Made by a program: the position numbers and the translations under genes | Part shown: positions 38,483 through 49,481 of the stretch, piece after piece | Layout: each line of letters opens with the position of its first letter | Numbering within the stretch: the stretch's first letter is position 1 | From: Prunus persica | Taxonomy: Eukaryota; Streptophyta; Magnoliopsida; Rosales; Rosaceae | Direction: 5' to 3' | NCBI RefSeq assembly: GCF_000346465.2 | Contig: NC_034015.1 | Location: 21,886,462 to 21,950,461 of the forward strand | Length of the DNA stretch: 64,000 nt | Notes under the pieces: model-generated | Databases searched by the model: none | The model's input: the letters and a program-made list of their open reading frames with translations, nothing else | Told to the model about the DNA's origin: nothing

Positions 38483-40481
38483 GGCCTGGAAAAGAAAAAA
38501 AGAGACAAAACAAATCAGCATACAGTTTTTTTCCACTAATAATCAATGAAAACCACTAAGCTTTTCCTTTAGTCTTATATTCCATACAACTTTCTCTAAA
38601 ATCAAACCGAAGTAATGACCAAAATCAACAGCAATTTTAGTCCAAAAGCAAGACTAACATTGCTTTACATGTGAAATTACTTAAACAAAGACACATTGTA
38701 TCATGTTCCACAAGTTGGCAGCATTTGCTTCCTCCAATAGGGGAAGACGTGGATCTGCTATAAAGTCAGACATGAAAGCCATATTTGAAGGTTGTTCACA
38801 CATTGTAATGGTTTTAACCTTGTATTTCAATACATTCCTACTCTATTATATATCATGTAACTTTGATCGCCAAAATTTCAATCAGACGATCAAAACGATC
38901 CCCCAAGTTTTCTCTAAGCACAATTTCCTTACTATATAATGATTTATTAGCAATTAAATAAATAAACAAAGTCCCTATCCCCTTAACTCACTTCAGGATT
39001 AATTTATCAATTATCTTATGTTCCAACAATGTAACGAAACGAAAGGGATAAAGAGAATCATGTACACACCATTCTTCAACTCTGAACTGAATAGGGGCAG
39101 GAGGACTCAGGAAATCTCTCTTCAATACACTGCCAAGGAAATCCTGTTAAATCAGAACTAAATATGACATGTTGATGTTATGCATCACAAAATTAATCAA
39201 ATAATCTAACAAGAAGATAACTATTTGATTTATTTCACTTGCAATTGTATCCTAATAATTTTTCACTTCAACATAGTGGCAGATCCAGGATTGTTAAAAC
39301 ATAGTATTAATTAATTCCATCCCTTATACTTTTCCTTAATTACTCATAACTAAACAAACATATACAACCTCTTACGTATGGAAGGGAGGGATGAAGGAAC
39401 CGAAGCATGTACATTGTGAAAGGTAAATTTGTTGGTAACTGAACCATTTCCATAGATTACAGACACAAATTATTGATTCAACTTGGTATTTTCAGGATGA
39501 TACAGACCCCAAGAGCAATCAGCAAGCATACAAAATCAAACATTACTCTAGAGTCTAGAGTTGCTCAGTGCACAACAGATACAAACTTAAATTTGCAGTG
39601 TGGACACGTCGAAAAGTGAGAGTCAAACACCAATAAAGAGAAAGTAAAGGATTGAAAAAAATTCATGAAACAAAATCAAATTCAAACCACTACAGAAATC
39701 CAAAGAGACAAGGATTCAGGTAGTAGTGAATTCAGGCGAACACAATAACACAAAGCCGCATATGTTTCAATTGTTGTTTTTGCATAACTTTTTCTCACTC
39801 TTTCACTCTGCCGCATTTGTCTCGCGTTTTCTCACTCTTTCGCACATGTTTCACTCTGCTGCTGAAACATGGTTTGGAGCTTCCCGTCGAACCGCTGGTG
39901 GGCAAGTCCAAGGGGTCACACCACACCAGGACCTACACAGCCATTCAGCCACTTTCATGGCTGCCAAGGGGTCGCTTGACCCCAGCGACCCCATGGTGGC
40001 TCCGCCACCAAAGTTTTATTTTTTTATTGAATTGAAAAAAAAGAAGTTAAAACATTAAAAAAGAATCTGGGTATTTTGTATCCACTATGAACATAGAAAG
40101 AGAGAGACGACAGGATCGATTTTGAGAAATATTAATCTTTTTATTGTTTGCTAGTAATGAGTTAAGATTCTCCTACCTCGAAGCGGTGGCTTAGTTTTGC
40201 TGGCCAAAGTCTACGGCCAGAAATCAACTTCAGCCTCTTTCTTTCGCTGTCCCTGGCTGCACTCGAATTAGGTTCTCCTACGTCTGACGAATTTTTTGTG
40301 TTTGGCTGCTGACTCAGACTTACCCCTCCACCGGTCAGGTTGATTCTTCTCTCGTTTTTGAGTCTGGAGTTGTTATCTCAGACGCTAGAGAAAACACAAA
40401 AGGGTATATTTTTTCACCGTCACACAGAAAATATTTATTTATTTATTAATTATAGGAGCCAGCTTACCTTCCCTAATCTCT
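38483..40481. other. Spacer and leader region upstream of the Elongin-B-like gene
   Basis: Contains the presumed leader intron and promoter of the minus-strand ubiquitin-fold gene. The stretch at about 39880-40030 (ending GACCCCATGGTGGCTCCGCC) looks like a scrap of a dispersed plant transposon, but I could not set its ends. No gene supported. Confidence 0.45.
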
Positions 40482-40490
40482 TATTTATTA

Positions 40491-41104
40491 GGATGATTTT
40501 ATTGACAGCCCATTATTTGCTATTTAAATCCCATGTTCCCAAAATTTAAAAATACTCATTATACTCCTTTTTTTTTTCTTTCTAAATTGCCCTCATAAAT
40601 TCCATTCCCTAACTTACTATGTAAATCTCACCCCACCCATTGAAAACTCCCTCCTTTTTTAGACACACCCCATTGAAAATTCCCTCCTCTTGCAGACACA
40701 CCCCATTCAATTTGCAATAAACTCCATCACACACCCCATTTCATTTGAAACAAAGTCATCGCACAACCCATCGCAGCAGACCCCAACCCCATCACAAACC
40801 CCCATCGCACACCCCATCACTAACCCCATCGCAAACCACCATCGCCTCAGCCATCGCAAACCTCCATCGTTGATTTGTCCAGTTTTCACAATCTTATCTA
40901 ACTTTAAAATCCTCCGAAAAACTAAGGTTTGATTTCAATTTTGAAAAGCCAAAGTTTAATTTCAATTTTGTAGGTGTATGGTTCAAATCTGGTTTTACAA
41001 AAATGGATTTTAAACATGATAATTGTTGAAAAGTAAATTTAATTTATAGTTAAAATTAGTATGGAGTGCAAAAAGTAAATAATGGGATGTCAATAAAATT
41101 TCCC
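40491..41104. mobile_element. Mutator-type MITE with 9-bp target-site duplication
   Basis: A 614-bp non-coding element. Its ends are inverted copies: left GGATGATTTTATTGACAGCC, right (reverse complement) GGGAAATTTTATTGACATCC, both continuing into CATTATTT. It is flanked by the 9-bp direct repeat TATTTATTA at 40482-40490 and 41105-41113, the size typical of Mutator-like elements. The middle (about 40620-40870) is a degenerate minisatellite of CCCCATCGCA(AA)-like units. It has no transposase, so it depends on an autonomous relative. Confidence 0.82.
40630..40870. repeat. Degenerate CCCCATCGCA-type minisatellite inside the MITE
   Basis: Irregular repetition of CACACCCCATT and CCCATCGCAAACC-like words. 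The six-frame translation is meaningless repeats, so it is not coding. Confidence 0.65.
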
Positions 41105-41471
41105 TATTTATTATAGGAGCCAGCTACCTTCCCTAATCTAAAACAACGGTTTCTCTTTAATTAATTGTTTTTAAGCAAATCTCGCATCTCTCCGTGTTGG
41201 TGTTTAGGTAGACAGTAAAAATATCAATCGGTGCCTGGTGTTCTCGGCTGGATTAAGTCTAAACTTCCATCCAAACAAGCCAGAGAAAACCAGTAAACCA
41301 CATTAACTCCATCACCGGTCAACCTGTGACCTGCCCGGCTGGCTGTTGTACCTACAAAGGTGGCGGCGGCTTTACAAGTGCTTGTCTTGTCAGCTCAGCA
41401 GCTTCTCGTTCGGGCTTTCCACTCGGCTTTCTGTAGACTTCACCGCACCTAATCGCCTCTTCCTCGCTACC

Positions 41472-43934
41472 ATGGGCAACACATCCTCGATGCTCACTCA
41501 GTACGACATCGAAGAAGTCCAGGACCACTGTAACCACACATGTAAGTTGCTAATGCATTCGCCAATTTCTTAGTTCCCCCTTGTGGATCAAGGAGCTTAG
41601 TATTTCTGAGCTGTTGGATTTAATTTGATTTGATTTGATTTGATTTGAAGTTTCGCAGCAGGAGATAGTTTCTCTGTATCAGAGGTTTTGTCAGCTCGAT
41701 CGCAGTGGCGGAGGTTTCATCTCCGCCGATGAGTTCTTGTCCGTACCTGAATTCGCCGTCAATCCTCTTTCTCAGGTACAAACACAAAGGATTAAAGGTT
41801 AAATCTTTTTATAATGTGACGTAGATCATTGACTGAAAACTTGGGCAGTAGATTTCAAAGATTGATGCTTTATTTTGATAGAGCACACCATGTGATCATG
41901 TATTGCCGAACGATGCAAATCTTTTATATGAGTAACAATTAAGTGCTGTAAATCTTTCAGAGATTGCTGAAGATGTTGTATGGATTGAACTTTAAGGAAT
42001 TCGTAGCTTTCTTGTCAGCATTCAGTTCTCGTGCAACCTTGCAGCAAAAAATTGAGTGTAATATTTCTTTATTAATGTGTCACTTCAGAAGTATGTGGCT
42101 ACTATGAGCTTTCCTTGCTTGCTTTGTTCTCTATTTCTGAGTTGCAGTTTGGGGTGTCTATCTGTTTTGCAGTTATTTTTAAGGTATATGATTCAGACTG
42201 CAATGGGAAAGTCGCATTCAGTGATATGTTGGATGTTTTACGGGATTTGACGGGGCAGTTCATATCTGAGCAACAGAGGGAGGTTGGTTTCTATCACAAA
42301 TTTGTATCCATATTTTATTTCTCTTATGCCTGATTTGGGCTTGGTAACAAGGCTTGAGGCGCTTGAGTTTATGCAATGATTCAATAGTTCAAAAAATTTC
42401 TTTTTGTGAAGTATCTTTACTCATCGCCAATATGTTTATTTGGACTATGTTGAGGTTACCTGTTATTAGCTGTTCACCATTTGTTTTAAAGTTATCAATC
42501 AAAAGTACTCTGGTTTTCCATCTAGGATTCAGGTTTCATTTCAGGGATGATGTGACACTCGGTTCTTGGGCAAAGTAGGGGAAAATGATTATAATCAGAA
42601 ATCAGAAGACTGACTACCTTCATGAAAGTACCTTCTTTGAGACCTAGTTTCCAAATACTACGTATTGGTTTTCTGAATACAAGAAAAAATAAGAAGTAAC
42701 TGTTGAAAACATGACTTTCATCTTTCTTCATACAAGATTAATACATTTATACTGCTCTGAAACTTTTCATTACAAAGTCTGAGAAGGTGCCTATTTATGT
42801 GTTTGATATAGTGTTTATGCGTTTACATCTTTCTGCAGCAAGTGTTGACCCATGTCCTTGAGGAATCAGGCTATACAAAGGATTCTTTGCTAAGCATATC
42901 TGACTTTATGAAGGTACCACAACATTATAAGTTCTGTCTAGTAATTAATGCATGTTATTGTAGATATATAGCTAGTCTGGTCTTTGTCTTGCATGACCTC
43001 ACTTGTATGATTTTCATTACTCCACTTAGCTTGTTTCATCTTAGTGATTGTGTTATGAAATTTGAATCGCTTGACTTGTATCACTCTGTTTGACGCTGCC
43101 CTTTCTAATCATGCCATAGAAGACAATGAGATGTGCTCTGATTAGTATAACTTGGGTTGCTTTTGGAAGCAATTTTTACAATGTTCATGGAACCATGGAT
43201 TGAATAAAGGAAAGAGAACTTCGATTTCTCATTTCATTGCCATGCATGGAGTTCAAGGGTATGGGTATGGCATTAACCTGTCAGATTTTCATTAAGGCTA
43301 GAAGTAATAGCTGCACTTACCTTTGCAACGGTCTTAGGTTATTCACACACAGAGAGATATCTTTACGTATGAGAGGGGCTGGGTTGCTGGGGATGGAGGT
43401 CCCTCTAAATTTTTTCTGAAGTTATTAAGTTATCCTCATTGAAGTCACACTGTTGTTGGGTCTAGCATAAATGTGATAAAACTTAGTGTCATGCTAGAAT
43501 GATTTGAAGGTTTATATCCCAAGAAGTTGAGATGTTTTTTTTTCCCCTCTGGTTTGCTTTTCTGTAAACGTTTTTTAAACTTTTGTTGATATTCCTATGT
43601 GTTATGGTCTTGGAAGTACCAAAGAGTGTAAAGCAACGTAGTTTTCTATTTTTACCTTTTTCTTTTCTAATAAGACTAGTAAATACTTTTGCAAACATTA
43701 TTTGAAGTATGCATCAGCTGATTTATCATTTCCAATTCACATCTGAAGGGACTTTTCTTCATCTGTCTATGAAATGATTATACTTGCATTAAATTCCTAT
43801 TTATGCAATAAATTTTGTAGAAAGCATATATATTAGCTGAAAATAAGTAAACAATGTAAAAATTTATTCCTCATTGTTTACAGACTCTTTGGAACTCTGA
43901 TTTGAAGATGGATGTTGAGGTTCCTGTGGATTGA
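41472..43934 (+). CDS. Calcineurin B-like EF-hand protein (At3g18430-like)
   Basis: Calcium-binding regulatory protein, 175 residues, six exons: 41472-41541, 41651-41775, 41961-42057, 42173-42282, 42839-42913 and 43884-43934. The N-terminus MGNTSSMLTQ has Gly2 and Ser6, a good N-myristoylation signal, so membrane attachment is likely. Recognisable EF-hand loops: DRSGGGFISADE (about residues 43-54) and DSDCNGKVAFSD (about 107-118). The first and last hands are degenerate. The overall pattern resembles the calcineurin B regulatory subunit more than the CBL family. Plants lack a calcineurin A catalytic subunit, so the partner is unknown. The start is the only ATG that gives the myristoylation motif. 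Confidence 0.92.
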
Positions 43935-45181
43935 AATGAGACTGACAAATCTCAAAGTTAAAGTTGGCCAGGCTTAAAAGCCAGAGGCACAACGTCCACT
44001 GTGTGTTCCTTGTAAGTCTGTAGAACAGTATAAGCACTTATGCGGGAGTGGCATTGCTTGTTTTGCCTACTAGTTCAGAGAACAGTAACACAATGTATTT
44101 CTATTACACAGCTTTGAGCCTTTAGAATTACGTGGTAGATGGCAAATGGTTGATTGCTAGTTCTTCTGCTTGTTGAATAACGTAATTTATGGACAGTTTT
44201 CTGCCGTTGGACTTAGGGACAAATGGTTCCTTAATTTTCAGATGTATCATCATGCATGGCATTGGCTTTCAAGTCCGTGTCCACCATTCAGATAAAGCTA
44301 TGGTGATTAGATATTCTTCTTCTTGAATCATTTCTGTTCGTGTATCCTTTTTCTTCCCTTAATAAGATTTGGCTTAAGCAAGGCTTAGCAAAGTGGTTAA
44401 GAGTCTGTGGTCGCAGTTCGAGTCCCCCTCCCAATATCGCTTGTATAAAGAAAATTGTCTTTGGCGTAACGTCTCCCTCTCGTACTAAATCCTAGTACTT
44501 TTATCAGTGAGTTGGTTAAAGTATGACCGCCTGGAATCTGAATCGGACTGAAGCCCGCCATGATGAATTTTTTCTGGGCCATGCTTATTCTTGAATTATT
44601 GTTCCCCTTTTTTTCTTTATACTTTGTTGGCCATTAATGAGGATGTCAAGCACGCCTGTGCTTCTTTCTTTTCTTTGTTAATTACTTTTGCGTAAATTAA
44701 ATATGAAAAAAGAGATTTTAATCCCATCCAGCCATCCTTAATGTAACATGTCCTACATAATAAGAATATGATGCAGGGGCAGGTATCATGTGCATAACCA
44801 ATAAAACGGAGAAGAAGAAAGAAAAAAAAACGTACGTACCACGTACAAGAAGCTATTTTTATCATTTATTTTCCCTGTATGGACTCAAGACTAAACTTGA
44901 GATTTAAAATTTTAGGTGTCGCATCACATGTACTAAAATTCCAGGGCGATAAAAGAATCGATACAATGTGAAATGAAGATCCAGGGTGTGTTTACTATTA
45001 CCATCGTGCCCATTGGATTCTGATAAATCATGATTGTTAAAATAGCATAGTTGACCCCCCCACGAGATTCCATCCAGATGGGAAAGGAGATAAGGATTTA
45101 CCCAAAAGGGGAAAAAATAAGAAAGAAAACTGAGTAGACCAACCTATTTGAGTCATCTATTTTTTGTATATATATATATAT
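43935..45181. other. Spacer with a tRNA-derived SINE-like segment
   Basis: 3' UTR of the EF-hand gene to about 44.2 kb, then AT-rich spacer ending in a TA microsatellite (about 45168-45181), into which the copia element inserted. The SINE-like piece is listed separately. Confidence 0.55.
44372..44580 (+). mobile_element. Probable tRNA-derived SINE remnant
   Basis: An RNA polymerase III A-box-like TAGCAAAGTGG (44386-44396) and a B-box-like AGTTCGAGTCC (44415-44425) lie in order. Their 18-base spacing is shorter than in a tRNA (about 31-33), so a functional tRNA is excluded. The downstream sequence to about 44580 is SINE-body-like, but I see no poly(A), TTG tail or flanking duplication that fixes the ends. 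Confidence 0.4.
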
Positions 45182-45608
45182 TGTTATAAAAATAACCTGG
45201 GATATGTGCGATAATTCTGAGCTGCAAGTAAAGTAGATGAGACACAGCATTTAACGAGGTTCGGCTATGCCTACGTCCTCGGAGAGCAGCAGCAGTAACT
45301 TTTCCACTATGTAAAAGGATAGAGCTACAAGTTTAGTGTTTACAATATATGTGGCTCACTGAATTTTCTCTCTAGGAGAATTTCTCTCTGCTCTCTCTTT
45401 CCTCTTTCTTCCTTCTCTTCCTTTCTCCTTTTTTTCTTTCCCTTCTTCTTTCCGTTTCTCTTCTTATTTATAGGCTGAAATAATCACTATTCATCACTAT
45501 TCATCACTGTTCACCCGTGACAGACAAACTCTATCAAAGCCGCCAAATGAACAGTAATGAACAGTAATGAACAGTATGTGTGGGCTCCATTTCAAGACTT
45601 TTATAACA
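45182..45608 (-). repeat. 3' LTR of the copia element
   Basis: 427 bp with TG...CA ends and the 10-bp terminal inverted repeat TGTTATAAAA/TTTTATAACA. It matches 51255-51681 without a difference that I could see. Confidence 0.96.
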
Positions 45609-45617
45609 CTCCCCCTT
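45609..45617 (-). other. Polypurine tract (plus-strand primer site)
   Basis: AAGGGGGAG on the minus strand lies immediately before the 3' LTR, as required for plus-strand DNA priming. Confidence 0.75.
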
Positions 45618-45725
45618 GGAGACCACATGACCCTAGATTGGTTGCCTCATTAAAACCTTGCTTGGAAAAACCCAGTGGGAAAATCTAAGCAAAGGAAAAA
45701 GAGTACAACGTGCATATGTCCTATG

Positions 45726-48700
45726 TTAGAGGACTCTTGAATGCTCCCCCTGATTTTGCATGCTCCAACTTGATTGCTTGCAGAGTTGTCGTAATCCGAT
45801 GCCATGTACTAACTTTTGGAATGTATATTTCGGCAATGATTTAGTGAAGAGATCTGCCAGGTTATCACTTGAGCGGATTTGTCTGACTTTGATTTCTTGA
45901 CTCTTCTGGAGCTCATGTGTATAGAAAAACTTTGGTGATATGTGTTTGGTCCTGTCACCCTTGATATATCCTCCTGTAATCTGAGCAATACAAGCGGCAT
46001 TGTCCTCATTCAGAATTGTTGGAGTGTCTGTTATTGAGGGTAGGGCACATGTGCTTCGGATGTGATGGATTACCGATCTTAACCAAACGCATTCACGACT
46101 GGCTTCATGGAGGGCAAGTATTTCCGAGTGATTGGAAGATGTGGCCACTAATGTTTGTTTTGTTGAACGCCATGAGATCGCAGTTCCTCCACATGTAAAT
46201 ACATACCCAGTCTGTGATCGTCCTTGATGTGGATCAGAGAGATATCCTGCATCAGCATAACCAATAATACTCTGGGCGTTGGTCGATTCACTGGAATAGA
46301 ATAACCCCATGTCTGTTGTCCCACGAAGGTATCGTAGAACATGTTTGATGCCGGTCCAGTGTCGCCTTGTTGGAGCAGAACTGTACCTTGCTAACAGATT
46401 TACTGAGAATGATATGTCTGGTCTGGTACATTGTGCGAGGTACAATAAAGCACCTATTGCACTAAGATATGGTACTTCTGGACCAAGGACCATTTCATCA
46501 TTCCCTTTTGGACGATATGGGTCTTTCTTAGTGTCAAGCGATCGAACGACCATTGGAGTGCTAAGTGGATGGGCTTTATCCATGCCAAACCGTTTCAATA
46601 CTTTCTCAGTATAAGTTGATTGATGCACCAAAATTCCATTAGCACTGTGCTCAATCTGCAAGCCAAGACAATATTTTGTCTTTCCAAGATCCTTCATCTC
46701 AAACTCACGTTTGAGATAATCAACAGTCTTTTGAAGCTCTGCAGAAGTTCCAATTAGATTCATGTCGTCGACATATACTGCCACTATCGCAAATCCAGAC
46801 TTTGATTTCTTAATAAACACACATGGGCAAACAGGATCATTTGTGTATCCTTCCTTCAGTAAATACTTACTGAGACGATTGTACCACATTCGTCCAGATT
46901 GTTTTAGCCCATATAATGATCTTCTCAATTTAACTGAGAACATGCCCCGTGGTGTGTTTCTGGCTGCTTCAGGCAACCTGAATCCTTCTGGAACTTTCAT
47001 GTATATATCTGTATCCAATTCTCCATACAAATATGCGGTAATAACATCCATGAGTCTCATTTCAAGTTTTTCTGAAACCGCCAAACTTATTAGGTAACGG
47101 AATGTAATTGTGTCCATTACTGGAGAGTACGTTTCCACATAATCAATTCCAGGCCTTTGTGAAAAACCTTGCGCAACGAGTCGCGCTTTATACCTTGAGA
47201 TCTCATTTTTCTCATTGCGCTTTCTTGTAAATACCCACTTGTAACCTACAGGGTTCACATTGGGTGGAGTTGGACTAATATGTCCAAAAACACTCCTTTT
47301 TTCCAAAGAATTTAATTCTGCCTGGATTGCATCCTTCCACTTGGGCCAATCTTGCCTCTGTGTACATTCATTAATAGAGCGTGGTTCAATATCATCATCT
47401 TTTATTATTTCAGCAGCCACTGAGAATGCAAATATATCATCGATGATCATCTCATTTCTACTCCACAATTCATCAGTGGACGTATAATTTATGGAGATTT
47501 CTTGACTTTCAGGTACGGTTGCCACTTTAGGGGCACTTGTCTCACCAATGACGTTTTCCTTGTCAAGAAGTACATGTCCCTCTTTAGGGGCATTTGAATT
47601 ATGAATTGTGGGCTCTCTATTTATTTCATTTGGATTCATTTTGTCCATCAACTTCCTCTTTCGAGGAACTGAATCCTTTGAGCCTAGTGGTCTGCCACGT
47701 TTTAGGCGTGCAGCAGATGAACCGTTTGCTGGCACATTGCTTTGTCCATTATGGACATCAATCCGTGCGGGTGCATTTGCAGCTGGGATATGAGATTTTG
47801 TCACCTTTGCTGCATCATTAAATGCATCTGGCATCTGATTTGCAATACTTTGGAGGTGAACAATCCTTCTTACTTCGTTTTCGCATTGAGCAGTATGAGG
47901 ATCGAGATGAGACAATGTGGATACATTCCATGATAATTCACATCGTTTTTCAGGAATGAGTTTGCCTTGTTCTTTAGACACAGATTTTTCTCCCCCTAAT
48001 GGTGGGAAGATTGTCTCATCAAAATCACAATCCGCAAATCGTGCGGTAAAAATATCACCCGTCAGGGGTTCTAAGTATTTGATGATAGATGGTGAATCAA
48101 AACCAACATAAATTCCCAATCTGCGTTGAGGGCCCATCTTAGTACGTTGTGGTGGTGCAATGGGCACATATACTGTACACCCAAAAATTCTTAAATGTGA
48201 AATGTTTGGTTGATTTCCTAATACGAGTTGTATGGGAGAACATTGATTGTTGGCAACGGGCCTTAATCGCACAAGTGATGCTGCATGTAAAATGGCATAT
48301 CCCCAAGCAGAAACTGGCAACTTTGTTTTCATTAGCAAAGTGCGTGCTATCAATTGAAGGCGTTTAATTAAAGCTTCTGCCAAGCCATTTTGAGTATGCA
48401 CATGGGGAACAGGATGTTCAATATCTATGCCTAGTGACATGCAGTAGTCATCAAAAGTCTGAGATGTAAATTCACCAGCATTATCGAGTCTGATTGACTT
48501 AATGGGATAATCTGGGAATTGAGCTCGTAATTTAATTATCTGAGCCAAAAGCCTAGCAAATGCCATGTTCCGAGTAGATAAAAGACAAACATGTGACCAT
48601 CGGGTAGATGCGTCCACCAAGACCATAAAGTACCGAAATGGTCCACATGGGGGGTGAATAGGTCCACAAATGTCCCCTTGAATTCTTTGCAAAAATGATG

Positions 48701-49352
48701 GAGACTCAACATCAACCTTTGGTTGTGATGGTCTGATCACCAACTTCCCTTGTGAACAAGCTTGGCAAAAGATGTCACTTGATAACATAATGTGTTTAGT
48801 TAATAAGGGATGTCCTTTAGAGTTGGTGATGATCCTGCGCATCATGGTGGATCCAGGATGACCCAACCTGTCATGCCAAAGCTTAAAAGCATTTGAGCCA
48901 GTGGACTCTTGGTCCATGACACTATGTGCCTCAATTGTCCGTATGGTTGTGTAATACAACCCTGATGAGAGCTCACAAAGCTTCTCCAGTATACGCTTTT
49001 GGGTATCACTGGAGGTAATACAAAGATATTCCATGTTTTCCTCTATCTTTGTTTCAACATGGTAGCCATTCAAACGTATATCTTTGAAACTCAACAGATT
49101 CCTTCTGGAGTTAGATGAATACAAAGCATCTGGAATGGACAGTATTGTTCCATTTGGTAACATAATTTGGGCTCTTCCTGAACCTTCAATCAGATTTGCA
49201 GGACCTGATATGGTTGTTACCTTTGCTTTTGTAAGCATTAATTTTGAGAAATACTTCCGATCTTGAAGGATCGTATGAGTAGTTGCGCTGTCTGCGAGAC
49301 AAATATCTCTGCTATAGCCTTTGTTTTGAGGGCATCCATAATTTACATCCAT
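45726..49352 (-). CDS. Copia Pol polyprotein (protease, integrase, reverse transcriptase, RNase H)
   Basis: An intact 1,208-residue frame. Protease: LADSATTHTI near residue 20 (copia D-S-A-T form). Integrase: zinc-binding H-x4-H in HDRLGH and CQAC near 160-200, then a D-D-E core with GDICGP, RLDNAGEF and the E in NGLAEAL. Reverse transcriptase begins near WKDAIQAELNSL and contains YVDDMNLIG. RNase H contains ADAGYLSD, SSNHSEILAL and LADLFTKSLP. No premature stop or frameshift. The true product may include residues upstream of this ATG if it is made together with gag. The frame equals the gag frame, but several stops intervene. Confidence 0.95.
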   Translation of the reverse strand: MDVNYGCPQNKGYSRDICLADSATTHTILQDRKYFSKLMLTKAKVTTISGPANLIEGSGRAQIMLPNGTILSIPDALYSSNSRRNLLSFKDIRLNGYHVETKIEENMEYLCITSSDTQKRILEKLCELSSGLYYTTIRTIEAHSVMDQESTGSNAFKLWHDRLGHPGSTMMRRIITNSKGHPLLTKHIMLSSDIFCQACSQGKLVIRPSQPKVDVESPSFLQRIQGDICGPIHPPCGPFRYFMVLVDASTRWSHVCLLSTRNMAFARLLAQIIKLRAQFPDYPIKSIRLDNAGEFTSQTFDDYCMSLGIDIEHPVPHVHTQNGLAEALIKRLQLIARTLLMKTKLPVSAWGYAILHAASLVRLRPVANNQCSPIQLVLGNQPNISHLRIFGCTVYVPIAPPQRTKMGPQRRLGIYVGFDSPSIIKYLEPLTGDIFTARFADCDFDETIFPPLGGEKSVSKEQGKLIPEKRCELSWNVSTLSHLDPHTAQCENEVRRIVHLQSIANQMPDAFNDAAKVTKSHIPAANAPARIDVHNGQSNVPANGSSAARLKRGRPLGSKDSVPRKRKLMDKMNPNEINREPTIHNSNAPKEGHVLLDKENVIGETSAPKVATVPESQEISINYTSTDELWSRNEMIIDDIFAFSVAAEIIKDDDIEPRSINECTQRQDWPKWKDAIQAELNSLEKRSVFGHISPTPPNVNPVGYKWVFTRKRNEKNEISRYKARLVAQGFSQRPGIDYVETYSPVMDTITFRYLISLAVSEKLEMRLMDVITAYLYGELDTDIYMKVPEGFRLPEAARNTPRGMFSVKLRRSLYGLKQSGRMWYNRLSKYLLKEGYTNDPVCPCVFIKKSKSGFAIVAVYVDDMNLIGTSAELQKTVDYLKREFEMKDLGKTKYCLGLQIEHSANGILVHQSTYTEKVLKRFGMDKAHPLSTPMVVRSLDTKKDPYRPKGNDEMVLGPEVPYLSAIGALLYLAQCTRPDISFSVNLLARYSSAPTRRHWTGIKHVLRYLRGTTDMGLFYSSESTNAQSIIGYADAGYLSDPHQGRSQTGYVFTCGGTAISWRSTKQTLVATSSNHSEILALHEASRECVWLRSVIHHIRSTCALPSITDTPTILNEDNAACIAQITGGYIKGDRTKHISPKFFYTHELQKSQEIKVRQIRSSDNLADLFTKSLPKYTFQKLVHGIGLRQLCKQSSWSMQNQGEHSRVL

Positions 49353-49481
49353 GCCACCAAATAAGTAAAATAAGCTGGGATCAAAAAGAAGACAACATTA
49401 CAACTTTTATTGGATTGAAATTTAAACAACACTTCAGCTAATACAAATAGTACAGCTAATACAAATAGTACATTAAGGGAT
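49353..49481 (-). other. gag-pol spacer with in-frame stops and an 18-bp tandem duplication
   Basis: Gag and Pol share one reading frame but are separated by 129 bases with several in-frame stops. Two perfect 18-bp copies (plus-strand GCTAATACAAATAGTACA) lie at 49437-49454 and 49455-49472. Before the pol ATG, on the minus strand, a pyrimidine-rich stretch ends in GATCCCAG and resembles a splice acceptor. Confidence 0.75.

Noticed and set aside
39284..40010. Possible hAT element with GTGGC(A/G)GA(T/G)CCA-like ends
   Set aside because: The ends are only partly inverted and I found no matching 8-bp duplication, so boundaries are unsupported.
44386..44425. tRNA gene
   Set aside because: A and B boxes are too close and no cloverleaf arms can be folded by eye; SINE remnant preferred.
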